From positions 62,001 through 126,000 of the forward strand of contig CAYIHX010000005.1 in the NCBI GenBank assembly GCA_964363305.1: a stretch of 64,000 nucleotides of DNA, read 5' to 3'. The stretch is from CAYIHX01 sp964363305. GTDB lineage: Bacteria > Bdellovibrionota > UBA1018. Below the pieces are notes generated by a model, which saw nothing but the letters and a program-made list of their open reading frames with translations, was not told the DNA's origin and did no database searches. Shown here piece after piece: positions 1 to 8,548 of the stretch (position 1 is the first letter of the stretch; every line of letters starts with the position of its first letter). The translations under genes and the position numbers were made by a program.

Positions 1-373
1 AGGCGACGTGTCCCCCGACTGCAGCGAGGCATGCCTTGCATACGATTAAAAAGATGAAGACGCGAGGAACGAAATAGTAGTGCGGATGTGCGACTGCAAG
101 AGCGAGGGGGAAGAAGAGGAGCGTTTCACTGAGAATGATGACGCCGAGTCCAAAGGCATAGCGGTCACGTTTATTCCAGGTTGCCCTTCGTGACCAAAGA
201 ACCAGAGGTGAGAGCGATCCAAGCAGAACGAGGAGATTCAAAAGTTGTGATGAAACTCCTGTGGTGGGCCAAAAGACCCATCCTACGTGGGAGAGGAGGG
301 GGAAATCTCGTCTTTTTATTGTTTCGATCAGGTCGAATCTGGTGCGGTACGTGGTTCCATTGCTGCCATGCAT
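1..373 (-). CDS. Membrane protein of unknown function, partial (rest lies before base 1)
   Basis: The frame opens at ATG 373, directly after an in-frame TAA, and stays open to base 1, giving about 124 residues. A basic, polar N-terminus of about 35 residues is followed by three hydrophobic stretches near residues 45-60, 75-95 and 100-118, so it is an integral membrane protein. The basic segment followed by helices resembles the membrane tail of some membrane-anchored family 2 glycosyltransferases. No transferase domain precedes it, so it could also be the remnant of a longer gene. It is divergent from the secreted-protein gene at 542. Function not recognised; coding status is judged only from the long open frame and its hydropathy. 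Confidence 0.5.
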   Translation of the reverse strand, partial: MHGSNGTTYRTRFDLIETIKRRDFPLLSHVGWVFWPTTGVSSQLLNLLVLLGSLSPLVLWSRRATWNKRDRYAFGLGVIILSETLLFFPLALAVAHPHYYFVPRVFIFLIVCKACLAAVGGHVA

Positions 374-541
374 TTATGCAGTGGCCGTTTTTTCTGTCTC
401 GCGGTTGAAATGTGTAATTGGAAAAACTTGATCGCCCTGGGGCGAAAGGCTTGCGTAAACGAATCTTAACTTGAGACGGCACTGCGTTGAAGTTAGGGTT
501 TTCGGGAACAGTTTAACTAACAGAATCCCAAGGAGAGGAAT

Positions 542-1096
542 ATGAAAGTTGCACAGCTTGTATTACTAATTGGTTCATTCTTCACTACATTTCAAGCTCA
601 TGCCGGAGAATGGCACTTATTTCGCGGAGCAGATTTTGGTGCTCCCGTAATCAATGGAAAATCGAATGTTCCTACGCCGGATATCGGAGATATCGTGTTC
701 GATAGTTCGGATTCAACGTTTTATGGGCGTATTAATTCTACATCTTGGACGGCGCTTTCTGGCGGTAGCGGTGGAAATGTTTCAAATCCGAGTGGTGTAC
801 CGACTGTTGTTGCGACTGCACTCGTAGATAATAGCAGTGGAACTCCTTCGATCACACGTTCTGACGATTCAGGGTGGTCGGTTTCCGCCTGCGGCACGGC
901 TTGTGTAGATGTTACGATTTCGGGTACTTTTTCTTCGGCGCCCAACTGTACTTGTACAGTGTTTAAGTCGGGCGGGCATTGCGCCATTGATCCGACGGGA
1001 TACGGGACGAGCACTGTTCGGGTGAAGGGATTCGCTCAGGGGTCAGCAAGTGCTGACAATCTTGCTTTTTTCTTAAACTGCGTCGGCCCTCAATGA
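542..1096 (+). CDS. Small secreted protein with GDIVF/STFYG motif (paralogue A)
   Basis: This 184-residue protein has a clear Sec signal peptide, with a hydrophobic core at about residues 4-18 and likely cleavage after QAHA near residue 21. The start is fixed by the strong site AAGGAGAGG just before ATG 542. The mature part carries the pattern GDIVFDSSDSTFYG followed by a Trp and a Ser/Gly-rich linker, then a Cys-containing beta-type domain (NCTC, FFLNCV). Phage tail-fibre and adhesin-like proteins use similar GxIxFxxxxxTFxGxxxxxW modules, which suggests a surface-exposed or secreted role; that is inference. It is the same length as the protein encoded at 30280-30834 and is related along its whole length. 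A degenerate third copy lies next door at 1103-1438. Confidence 0.75.
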   Translation: MKVAQLVLLIGSFFTTFQAHAGEWHLFRGADFGAPVINGKSNVPTPDIGDIVFDSSDSTFYGRINSTSWTALSGGSGGNVSNPSGVPTVVATALVDNSSGTPSITRSDDSGWSVSACGTACVDVTISGTFSSAPNCTCTVFKSGGHCAIDPTGYGTSTVRVKGFAQGSASADNLAFFLNCVGPQ

Positions 1097-1102
1097 TTGA
1101 TC

Positions 1103-1438
1103 TCAGTTTTCTTTGAGACGGCCCCCCCTCTGGACACAGTTCCCGAGGGGCCAGAGTTCCGACCGTGGTCCCCCGGTTGTTGACCCCATTAGCACCCAAT
1201 TGGGGGTTGTTGAGCCGACAGCGCTCGGAGCCAGTCCGTAAAAGGCTCCCTGATTTGTATCAAAGACGATGGTTCCTACTGTGACATCGCCTAGATTGCT
1301 TCGATCAATAGTCACCGGTGCAGAGAAGTCGATTCCGTTGACTACGTTGAAGGTGCTTGGTGCAGTCGACTCAGAGGCGAGAACGGATTGGCTTTCCTTT
1401 TGTGGCTTCAAGTGGTTTAGTCCTGGAACTGATTTCAA
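1103..1438 (-). pseudogene. Degenerate copy of the GDIVF/STFYG secreted protein
   Basis: The frame contains NGIDFSAPV, then GTIVFDTNQGAFYG and a Trp about 15 residues later. This matches GADFGAPV, GDIVFDSSDSTFYG and W of the intact gene at 542. It has no signal peptide: the frame upstream reaches a stop (TAA) about 6 codons before the TTG used as start. The C-terminal Cys-rich half is missing, and the protein ends after about 111 residues in unrelated sequence. It lies tail to tail with the intact paralogue. A 10-base string, ttgagacggc, occurs on both sides of the intact gene (near 472 and 1113), a possible trace of duplication. Best read as a relic, but a short expressed protein is not excluded. 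Confidence 0.5.
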
Positions 1439-1470
1439 CGCCAGCCTTCGCCAGTCTGATTACGAAGAGG

Positions 1471-2775
1471 TCACTGCTGCTGGGCGGGGAATTCAATTGT
1501 TGAGCAATCGATATCGTTGATTTCAAAAAGCTTGGCAGGCGGTAAGTGCGTCTCAGTCGCGAAGAGAGGAAAGGGCGCTTTCCTCTTTTCGAACGTACCG
1601 TAAGGCTCAAATGCCCGTTTGAGTTGGGGACAGCGTGGCTCTGCAAGAAGAGCGGCGCCTTCCACTCCCCAGATTCCATGAAGGCACATTCCTAGGCCTG
1701 CAACGGTCAAGGCTGTGAGGAGTACTGAATGCGGCATCTTTTGTTTCGCCGCCGTAATCAGCGCCACCCACGCCGGACCGAGCCCGATCCAGGTCATCAC
1801 TGCATACTGTCTCGATGTCGGATAGAGAACGCACAGAGCTGCGAATAAAAGGCCGCTTCCGATTAAAAATCCCCAGGACCAAGCGGGTCCGTTTTTCTTG
1901 ATCAGCTTTTTGCGATTGCGGAAAGTACTCACCCCGATTCCGATCACAATGGCAATCACGAGTCCTCGAGGAAAATTGAGAAGGAGGTCGAGCCCTTTTG
2001 ACGTCGAATGAATTCCAGGAAAGAAGACGCCGACATGGGTCTTGATGGCCCAGGGTAGAGTGTAGCTCAGTGGCATCGCGCCGGCTTTACTGAGCATGTC
2101 ACCATACGACGAATAAACCAGTAGGGGTGCCCAGCGCATCAGGAGCGCAACGGAGAGTTGGCCGAGCACGACTCCAGAGCCACTGACACCAACAAAAGTC
2201 GCAAGCAGACGGATGGGCATTTTTGCGAGAAGTAGCGTGATGACAAAACCCGCGAGGAGGAGGCCCACCACTGAGTGTTGCGCAACGGCGAGTGCCCATA
2301 CGAAGGCGGAGAATATTGTAAGGGAGAGCGATTTCTTACGAAGGGCGTGGAGGCCGATGAGGGTTCCGAGTAAGCCCAGTCCGATGGCGCCCAGTGCCGG
2401 GTTAGCGCTGACGCCATATCGAAGGATTCCGTTGGAGAGGGCGAAGAACCCGATGCCCAGGCCCGATTCAATTCGTGAGAGTCCAAACCAAAGTCCGATC
2501 ACATAGAGACTGACGGCGCCGACTGTCGCGCCGAGTTCACTCACGATGCGGAGAGCGTCCCAGGCGCTGATTTCGAATCCAAAAAGGGAAGTGAAAGCCC
2601 AAACGGCGTATCCCGAAACCGAACTCAGCGCGTGATGGCTGAGGAAAAAAGATTCCCCCAGTCGAAGCCAAGTGGCGAATCGATATTCATCCGACCATGC
2701 GAACTCATTGGGAATGAGGTGAAGGAAGAGAAAGTAGGCGCAGGCAGCTATGATCTCGGGAATCCGTTTTTTCAT
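1471..2775 (-). CDS. Polytopic membrane protein, GT-C glycosyltransferase type
   Basis: About 434 residues from ATG 2775 (MKKRIPEI). An upstream in-frame ATG at 2832 abuts the stop of the aldo/keto reductase gene and would add 19 non-hydrophobic residues, so translational coupling from there is possible. About ten hydrophobic segments are spread over the whole length. The acidic pair in WSDEYR at about residues 27-32, in the first loop after the first helix, is where GT-C enzymes (ArnT/GT39/GT83 type) keep catalytic acidic residues. Such enzymes use polyprenyl-phosphate sugars on the periplasmic side. A polar C-terminal tail follows the last helix. Family assignment rests on topology and the acidic loop only; substrate unknown. 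Confidence 0.6.
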   Translation of the reverse strand: MKKRIPEIIAACAYFLFLHLIPNEFAWSDEYRFATWLRLGESFFLSHHALSSVSGYAVWAFTSLFGFEISAWDALRIVSELGATVGAVSLYVIGLWFGLSRIESGLGIGFFALSNGILRYGVSANPALGAIGLGLLGTLIGLHALRKKSLSLTIFSAFVWALAVAQHSVVGLLLAGFVITLLLAKMPIRLLATFVGVSGSGVVLGQLSVALLMRWAPLLVYSSYGDMLSKAGAMPLSYTLPWAIKTHVGVFFPGIHSTSKGLDLLLNFPRGLVIAIVIGIGVSTFRNRKKLIKKNGPAWSWGFLIGSGLLFAALCVLYPTSRQYAVMTWIGLGPAWVALITAAKQKMPHSVLLTALTVAGLGMCLHGIWGVEGAALLAEPRCPQLKRAFEPYGTFEKRKAPFPLFATETHLPPAKLFEINDIDCSTIEFPAQQQ

Positions 2776-2832
2776 TGAGTTATTTTTGTAGTCGGAGTGG
2801 AGGTTAAGTACAAGCCCACGTGGCGGCCCCAT

Positions 2833-3789
2833 TTAGGAAGGGCTCTTCGCTGGCCACTTTCGTGGGTCGAGGACATCGGGATTTAAGTCGGAGAGCGCCT
2901 CATCCAAGAGAAGCTCGATGTTGCCAGGAATCTCGGGGAGGTCCCAGCGGATCAGGTCGTCGAGTTCTTCGCGCCGGGTGAATCCCAGGACGGGCGAGAA
3001 ACGCTGGCCCCAGCTCAGCACGTAAGAAAGGCTGAAGGCTGGAAGCGTCGTTTTTAAACGTCGCGCCAGTTTTTCGAGTCTGAGAAGGGTCTCGTAAGCG
3101 GGAGCAAGAAAGGGAGGAAGCCGAGCGGAGCCTAAGAAGAGGAGTCCCTGCAAGAAAGCCGATCGAACGTGTACATCGGGATATTGAAGATCGAGGGTGC
3201 GGTAGCGTCGGTCAGCGCAGTTGCCAGGAACTTGAAGGCGATCCAGATCAAAGATTCCTCTCATTTTTGAGAGGTCGTCCTCGTCATAGAGCGATACCCC
3301 CAGCCTCTTGAGGCGCCCCATTTCTTTTTCAGCGACCAGCCAGTCGAGAGTCCCTTCAGGGTCTAATCTTGCCGCACGCACTGCGTCGTCAACCCGATGA
3401 AACAGCCAGGTGTCGATTTGGTTGACGCCGAGGGTTCGATAAGATTCCTCGAACTGCCTCCGAAGGGTTTTGGAGATCCCCGGTGAGGGAGAGAGGGGGA
3501 GGCCGGGTTGAGGAGCAAATTTAGTGATGATCTGAAGGTCGGAATGTTTGGCGAGTCCATTGGATGAAAGCCATCTTCCGAGGACCGCTTCGCTTTCGCC
3601 ATATCCGCGCGCAGTGTCAAACGATCGAATCCCGACTTCCCAGGCCCGGTCTAAGAGCTGGAAGGCATCTTTCTCTCTGACACGGCCATTCGTATTGGAG
3701 ACGCCGTAGTCAGATCCCAGCTGCGCCGTGCCGAGCACGATTCGATGAACCCAGGCAGGGACTGCTTTTGAACCCGAAGTCTGAACCAT
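2833..3789 (-). CDS. Aldo/keto reductase family protein
   Basis: This 318-residue protein begins with the family's LGTAQLGSDYG motif. It contains the AKR catalytic set: Asp in SFDTARGYG (residues about 57-65, with Tyr four residues on), Lys in ITKFAP, and His in DTWLFHR. The C-terminal part around FSPVLGFTRREEL fits the NADP-binding end. The family reduces carbonyls with NADPH. Members with this LGTAQLG..YG opening are frequent in surface-sugar and flagellin-glycosylation loci, which fits the divergent pseC gene 80 bases away. The stop is directly followed by the possible ATG of the membrane protein gene, so the two are probably one transcript. The exact substrate cannot be told from sequence. 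Confidence 0.85.
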   Translation of the reverse strand: MVQTSGSKAVPAWVHRIVLGTAQLGSDYGVSNTNGRVREKDAFQLLDRAWEVGIRSFDTARGYGESEAVLGRWLSSNGLAKHSDLQIITKFAPQPGLPLSPSPGISKTLRRQFEESYRTLGVNQIDTWLFHRVDDAVRAARLDPEGTLDWLVAEKEMGRLKRLGVSLYDEDDLSKMRGIFDLDRLQVPGNCADRRYRTLDLQYPDVHVRSAFLQGLLFLGSARLPPFLAPAYETLLRLEKLARRLKTTLPAFSLSYVLSWGQRFSPVLGFTRREELDDLIRWDLPEIPGNIELLLDEALSDLNPDVLDPRKWPAKSPS

Positions 3790-3814
3790 GATGATTCAGA
3801 CATAGCCTCTCCAC

Positions 3815-3844
3815 TTGACACTACGCAACTCGATCCGAGATACG
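3815..3844 (+). promoter_or_regulatory. Possible sigma70-type promoter of pseC
   Basis: TTGACA at 3815-3820 is a perfect -35 hexamer. About 17-18 bases further the sequence agatacg offers only a weak -10. It lies in the divergent gap between the aldo/keto reductase and pseC, 25 bases before the pseC start, so the untranslated leader would be short. Weak evidence, from motif match only. Confidence 0.3.
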
Positions 3845-3868
3845 AGATTACAACGAGGAGTAGATTCA

Positions 3869-5056
3869 ATGCCCCAGGAAACGAAACGGCCGCTTTTGCC
3901 CTATGGTCGGCAGTGGATCGATGAGGATGATATCGCCGCAGTCGTCGAAACGCTGCGAAGCCCCCATCTCACTCAGGGACCGAAGGTGGCAGAGTTCGAA
4001 CGTGAACTCTGCAAGCTCACCGGCGCACGGTACGCCGTCGCTGTTAACTCGGCGACCTCGGGTTTGCACATTGCTTGCCTGGCCGCTGGCTTGAAGCCTG
4101 GAGACGAAGCGATAGCGCCTCCTATTACGTTCGTGGCGACGACCAATGCCGTTCTGTACTGCGGGGCGAAGCCTGTTTTTGCGGATATAGACAGCGACAC
4201 CGTCCTCATTCGGCCCGACCAAGTGACGGCACGCATCACAGCCAAGACTCGCGCCATCCTACCTGTTCATTTCGCGGGGCAGTCGGCCAATATGGAAGCC
4301 CTGCAAATCATCGCGCAAGAAGCGCAGAAAAAGCATGGGCACAAGGTGTACGTGATTGAAGACGCAGCGCATGCGATCGGGGGAAGATACAAGGATAGTC
4401 CGATCGGGTCTTGCAAGTACTCAGACATGGCCGTTCTCAGTTTTCATCCGGTCAAACACATCACGACCGGAGAGGGCGGCGCCGTCCTCACAAATGATCC
4501 CGAGCTCTATCGCAAGCTTTGCCTGTTTCGGTCCCATGGCGTGACCCGTGACGACGACATGATCGAAGATCATTCGCTGCTCCCTTGGGGTTATGAGCAG
4601 CACGAACTCGGTTATAATTATCGGATTACTGATATTCAATGCGCCCTGGGAATCAGTCAGATGAAGAAGCTTCAGCGTTTCGTGGAGCGCCGTCAGGAGA
4701 TCGTGCGCGCCTATGACCAGGCATTTGCAAACCACTGGACGATCCACCCCCTCGTGAATAAAGAGTCCAATGGACACGCCTATCATCTCTATGTCATTCG
4801 AGCCGATTTCGAGAAGGCCGGCGGAAGAAATACCGTGATGACGAAGCTTCGAGAGCGCGGTGTAATCACGCAAGTGCACTATATTCCTGTTCACACTCAG
4901 CCATACTACCGGAAGCATGCTGGAACGCGACACGGCGATCATCCTCATGCCGAGGCGCATTTCCGGCAGTGTCTTTCCATTCCTCTTTTTCCTTCTATGA
5001 AGAATGAGGATGTCAGTTGGGTGACTCAGTCTTTGCTTACAATACTGTCCGGCTAA
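3869..5056 (+). CDS. pseC: UDP-4-amino-4,6-dideoxy-N-acetyl-beta-L-altrosamine transaminase
   Basis: DegT/DnrJ/EryC1-family PLP aminotransferase of 395 residues, the second step of pseudaminic acid synthesis: it transfers an amino group to C4 of the 4-keto sugar made by PseB. The opening LPYGRQWIDEDDIAAV and the LTQGPKVAEFE segment are characteristic of PseC. The PLP Schiff-base lysine is Lys at about residue 196 in HPVKHITTGEGG, with DAAHA upstream binding the cofactor. The start ATG 3869 is preferred because GAGGAG lies 6 bases upstream; the frame extends 18 codons further without a ribosome site. A methyltransferase and the PseH-like gene follow on the same strand. Confidence 0.93.
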   Translation: MPQETKRPLLPYGRQWIDEDDIAAVVETLRSPHLTQGPKVAEFERELCKLTGARYAVAVNSATSGLHIACLAAGLKPGDEAIAPPITFVATTNAVLYCGAKPVFADIDSDTVLIRPDQVTARITAKTRAILPVHFAGQSANMEALQIIAQEAQKKHGHKVYVIEDAAHAIGGRYKDSPIGSCKYSDMAVLSFHPVKHITTGEGGAVLTNDPELYRKLCLFRSHGVTRDDDMIEDHSLLPWGYEQHELGYNYRITDIQCALGISQMKKLQRFVERRQEIVRAYDQAFANHWTIHPLVNKESNGHAYHLYVIRADFEKAGGRNTVMTKLRERGVITQVHYIPVHTQPYYRKHAGTRHGDHPHAEAHFRQCLSIPLFPSMKNEDVSWVTQSLLTILSG

Positions 5057-5100
5057 AACACGGGCTTTGATTTTTCTTTTAACTATGGAAATGTCGCACA

Positions 5101-5955
5101 ATGCAGCTTAAACGCCATCCCTTGGGCTTTATGGAAGTCACCCCAAAACCCGAGGAAAAAGAACTCGAACAGTACTACAACAGCAAATACTTCGGGGCCA
5201 ACAAAGGACAATACACGGCCACCTATACTTCGGAAGAGCTGATCAACAAGCAGATCCAAGGCCACGAGGCTCTAAGGTTCGCAGCCCCCGGATCCAAGAC
5301 CGTGTTTGACATCGGCTGCGGAGAGGGATTCCTGCTTGACTACCTCAATCGTCAGGGCTGGGACGTGCACGGCGCGGATTTCACGCTAGATGGAATTTCT
5401 AAATTTTTCCCACACCTTCGAGATCGTATCGTCACGGGGAATATTTTTCAGACGATCGATGAAGCGATTTTGCAGGGCCGGATGTTCGATCTCGTGGTTT
5501 GTAATAACGTGCTCGAGCATGTGATTGATCCCATGCGACTCCTTCGGGGCATTAAATCCCTTCTTAAGCCAAACGGAGTTTGCCGAATTGTCGTTCCGAA
5601 CGACGACTCTCAAATTCAACACGAGATCGTATCGCAAAAATTCGCTGAACCGAACTTTTGGGTCGTGACCCCGGATCACTTGAATTATTTCAATTCAGAG
5701 TCTTTTCAAGCCACTCTTCGAGAATCTGGATTGAAAATGAAAGCACTCCTGGGGGATTTTCCGATCGATTTTTTCCTGCTTAATCCTGATTCAAATTATA
5801 AAAAGGACTCAACAAAAGGAAAAAATTGCCATTTTGCTCGCGTGATGCTCGAAAATCTTCTTGCCCAAGAGTCGATGGACAAACTGATTGCATTTCGCGA
5901 GGGCTGCGCAAAATCTGGACTCGGGCGCACCCTCATCGCCTATTGTACCCGGTAA
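5101..5955 (+). CDS. SAM-dependent methyltransferase (class I)
   Basis: This 284-residue protein has the Rossmann motif I FDIGCGEGFLL at about residues 63-73, an acidic motif II region (VHGADFT), and NNVLEHVIDP, typical of the methyltransf_11/25 families. A C-terminal region with YFNSESF belongs to the methyltransferases found in sugar-modification loci. The N-terminus (QLKRHPLGFMEVTPKPEEKELEQYY) matches proteins that usually carry a short zinc-binding stretch before it; here that part is absent or not translated. It lies 44 bases after pseC and 15 before the acetyltransferase, so it probably acts on the same sugar or its glycan. Acceptor unknown. Confidence 0.8.
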   Translation: MQLKRHPLGFMEVTPKPEEKELEQYYNSKYFGANKGQYTATYTSEELINKQIQGHEALRFAAPGSKTVFDIGCGEGFLLDYLNRQGWDVHGADFTLDGISKFFPHLRDRIVTGNIFQTIDEAILQGRMFDLVVCNNVLEHVIDPMRLLRGIKSLLKPNGVCRIVVPNDDSQIQHEIVSQKFAEPNFWVVTPDHLNYFNSESFQATLRESGLKMKALLGDFPIDFFLLNPDSNYKKDSTKGKNCHFARVMLENLLAQESMDKLIAFREGCAKSGLGRTLIAYCTR

Positions 5956-5970
5956 CAGGAAAAACACAGT

Positions 5971-6528
5971 ATGCATTCGCCACCTGAAATCCAGGGATTA
6001 AAAATCATTCTGCGGCCCATGTCGTTAGAGTATGTTACACCTCGCTATCTCGGGTGGCTCTCAGACCCAACGGTGACGCGACATTTAAGTACTTCAAACT
6101 ACACAATCGCTCAGCTCACGACCTACGTCGAGGAACGTATTGAGCAGCCGAACATCTGTTTTTGGGCAATCATCGAGCGATCGAGTGGCATGCATATCGG
6201 CAATGTAAAACTTGAGCCGATCGTCCTGGAGAGTTCACGCGCAACCTTTGGTATTCTCATTGGCGAGAAGGATTTCTGGGGAAAAGGCATCGCAACGGAG
6301 GTCGCGGTTCTGGTAGCAGATTTTGCGTTTCAGAGCCTCGGTCTGAGCAAAGTTGACCTGGGCGTTCAGGATGCGAACGCGGCCGCCATTCGAGCGTACG
6401 AAAAAGCGGGTTTCCATGTCGAGGGACGGTTACGTCGGCATAGCCTTGTCGGAGGCTGTCTGCGAGATGTTATCTACATGGCGAAGTTTGCAGATGGATC
6501 CAATGCAACAAATTTTCATTCTGTGTAA
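5971..6528 (+). CDS. pseH: GNAT N-acetyltransferase, PseH-like
   Basis: This 185-residue GNAT protein of the RimJ/RimL type has the acetyl-CoA pyrophosphate loop in EKDFWGKGIATEV at about residues 90-102 and the NAAAIRAYEKAGFHVEG motif near 132-148. In the pseudaminic acid pathway PseH acetylates N4 of the PseC product. Position directly in the pseC transcript and absence of another acetyltransferase in the island support this role. RimL-type GNATs are hard to separate by sequence alone, so the specificity is inferred from context. Confidence 0.7.
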   Translation: MHSPPEIQGLKIILRPMSLEYVTPRYLGWLSDPTVTRHLSTSNYTIAQLTTYVEERIEQPNICFWAIIERSSGMHIGNVKLEPIVLESSRATFGILIGEKDFWGKGIATEVAVLVADFAFQSLGLSKVDLGVQDANAAAIRAYEKAGFHVEGRLRRHSLVGGCLRDVIYMAKFADGSNATNFHSV

Positions 6529-6625
6529 AACGTGATTCACTTTTGGCATCGCTATTATTTTTAGAAAAAAACAGTCAACAGAATTACATGAAATGCACAA
6601 ATTTTCGAGTAAAAGGCCGCAATCC

Positions 6626-7357
6626 ATGCAACCGATAAATGCCTATACAGCACAATCTAAACACTCCCCTCTTAGCTGTTTAGCCGTTATTGGCGCCACG
6701 TCAGGAATCGGAAAAGCATTTTTTGACTACTGTGAAAAACAATCAGTTAACCATCTTATTTCCATTTCAAGAAGAAAAAGGCCACCTCAGTCGAATCCAC
6801 GTTTTGAGGAGATAGAAATTGACCTTGCATCAAGCGAGTCGGTGCAAGCGGGCTGCCAACGTCTTGGAGTGATGTCATTAAAAGGAGAACGGGCAGTAGG
6901 CGTTTTGGTTAGTGCCGCCACAATAGATCCAATCAATAGCTCATTGACGGTCGCCTCAGATGCATTTGATAGGGCCTTTCTTGTCAATTGCTTGAGTCCG
7001 TTAAAAATACTGCGCACAATTATTCAGGTCTCTATGGAAGCTGAAACACGCCTTCGCGTAGTATATCTCGATACGGGGGCGGCAGATCGACCCATTTTGG
7101 GCTGGGGAGCATATTGTGCCTCTAAGGCGGCGATGCGCATGGCGTTACGAGTTATGGCAGCCGAAGCCGACCCTGAGCGAGTGCAGATTGATTTCTTTGA
7201 TCCAGGGATAGTTGATACCCCTATGCAAGAACAGATTCGAAACTCAGATAGACATGAATTTCCTGATCGTGAAACATTTCGCGCATACAAAAATGAAGGA
7301 AAACTTAGAGATGCCGAAAGCGTTGCTTTGGATATCTGGGAGCGGTTCTGCTCCTGA
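6626..7357 (+). CDS. Short-chain dehydrogenase/reductase
   Basis: SDR-fold NAD(P) oxidoreductase. GATSGIG near the N-terminus is the dinucleotide-binding motif, and YCASK supplies the catalytic Tyr and Lys; the usual NNAG is replaced by SAAT. The chosen ATG 6626 has AAAAGG 9 bases upstream. An ATG at 6593 would add 11 residues but has no ribosome site. The gene is AT-rich relative to pseC and may have come from a different source. It could supply or reduce a keto group in the sugar pathway, or be unrelated. It ends convergent with pseI, 115 bases away, with no clear terminator hairpin between them. Confidence 0.75.
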   Translation: MQPINAYTAQSKHSPLSCLAVIGATSGIGKAFFDYCEKQSVNHLISISRRKRPPQSNPRFEEIEIDLASSESVQAGCQRLGVMSLKGERAVGVLVSAATIDPINSSLTVASDAFDRAFLVNCLSPLKILRTIIQVSMEAETRLRVVYLDTGAADRPILGWGAYCASKAAMRMALRVMAAEADPERVQIDFFDPGIVDTPMQEQIRNSDRHEFPDRETFRAYKNEGKLRDAESVALDIWERFCS

Positions 7358-7472
7358 CGATCGTTTCGTTCTTAGCGATAGCTGCTACCTATGGGTGATG
7401 AGTGAACTAATGAACTTGAGACAAAGTTGACAAGTTCACAACAAACTGGAGATATCAGAGCAGTAATGCGAA

Positions 7473-8531
7473 TTACCCAATCAGATCCCAGCTCAAGGGA
7501 GTTCCTCGCTCAACCGAACGGTTGACCCGTTTCCCCAGTACTAGATCCATCTGGCTTGGAGGGAGGCCCATGCCCGGTCGGATCGTTCGAATATTCTCTG
7601 TCGTCAGTGTCTCACCCGATTTCAAATCGGTCACGATGTAGATGGAGCGGCGGTATTTCAAGGATGCTTTTTCTTTGCCGTTGGGGCCGTAGCTCACCTT
7701 GCCAATGGCTTGCCAGCCACGTTCTGTCTCGATGACCAGCTGGCGAAGTTCTTCAGGCTCTAGGGAAAACGCAGAATCCACACCGCCATCCGCGCGGGCC
7801 AGCGTAAAGTGTTTCTCGATGATTGTAGCTCCCATCGTGACGCTCGCGACTGAAACTCCAATTCCCATGGTGTGGTCGGAGAGGCCCACCTGTAGATCAA
7901 AAAGTGATCTCATATGGGGAATAGTAGAAATATTCGTGCTCTCAGGAGTCGTCGGGTAGGTGCTCGTACATTTTAAAAGCACAAGGTTTTTGCAGCCCGC
8001 CTCACGTGCAGCGCGTACCGTTTCATCCAACTCAGCAATGCTCGCCATCCCGGTTGAAATAATCATCGGTTTTCCGGTTTTTGCGATCTTGCGGATCAAA
8101 GGAATATCCGTGTTCTCGAAAGAAGCCACCTTGTAGAGCGGCACGTTGAGTTTTTCTAGGAACTCGACGGCCGAGTCATCAAAGGGGGTGCTAAAACCGA
8201 TCATTCCGTGATCGCGGCACCGATCAAAGATGGGCTTGTGCCACTCCCAAGGCGTGTAAGCCTGCTTGTATAAATCGTAAAGGGTTTGGCCTTTCCAAAG
8301 GCTTCCCTCATCATTGATTGCAAAGTTGCCAGAACTCAAATTTAACGTCATCGTGTCTGCCGTGTAGGTCTGAATCTTGAGCGCATGCGCCCCAGCCTTA
8401 GCTGCGGCATCGACGATTGCCAAAGCTCGTTCGAGCGAGTGGTTGTGGTTCCCCGACATCTCCGCGATGACGAAAGGTCGGGACTCCGAGCCAATAGTTT
8501 TTCCTTCGACGGTGAATGAATGGCTACCCAT
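7473..8531 (-). CDS. pseI: Pseudaminic acid synthase (NeuB family)
   Basis: 352 residues, the usual length for the family. The N-terminal NeuB barrel starts with RPFVIAEMSGNHNHSLE and contains AHALKIQTYTADT, GFSTPFDD and KVASFE. The SAF (antifreeze-like) domain fills the last 60 or so residues (RRSIYIVTDLKSGE, RTIRPGMGLPP). The enzyme condenses the PseG product with phosphoenolpyruvate to give pseudaminic acid. The GNHNHS and YTADT features fit PseI better than the sialic or legionaminic acid synthases. It is the last gene of a minus-strand operon that also holds an ATP-grasp enzyme, a phosphoesterase, PseG and the SpsF-aminotransferase fusion. Confidence 0.92.
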   Translation of the reverse strand: MGSHSFTVEGKTIGSESRPFVIAEMSGNHNHSLERALAIVDAAAKAGAHALKIQTYTADTMTLNLSSGNFAINDEGSLWKGQTLYDLYKQAYTPWEWHKPIFDRCRDHGMIGFSTPFDDSAVEFLEKLNVPLYKVASFENTDIPLIRKIAKTGKPMIISTGMASIAELDETVRAAREAGCKNLVLLKCTSTYPTTPESTNISTIPHMRSLFDLQVGLSDHTMGIGVSVASVTMGATIIEKHFTLARADGGVDSAFSLEPEELRQLVIETERGWQAIGKVSYGPNGKEKASLKYRRSIYIVTDLKSGETLTTENIRTIRPGMGLPPSQMDLVLGKRVNRSVERGTPLSWDLIG

Positions 8532-8548
8532 ATATTAATTTCCTTTCA

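Noticed and set aside
7358..7472. Possible terminator between the convergent SDR and pseI genes
   Set aside because: No hairpin with a convincing stem is visible in the 115 bases.
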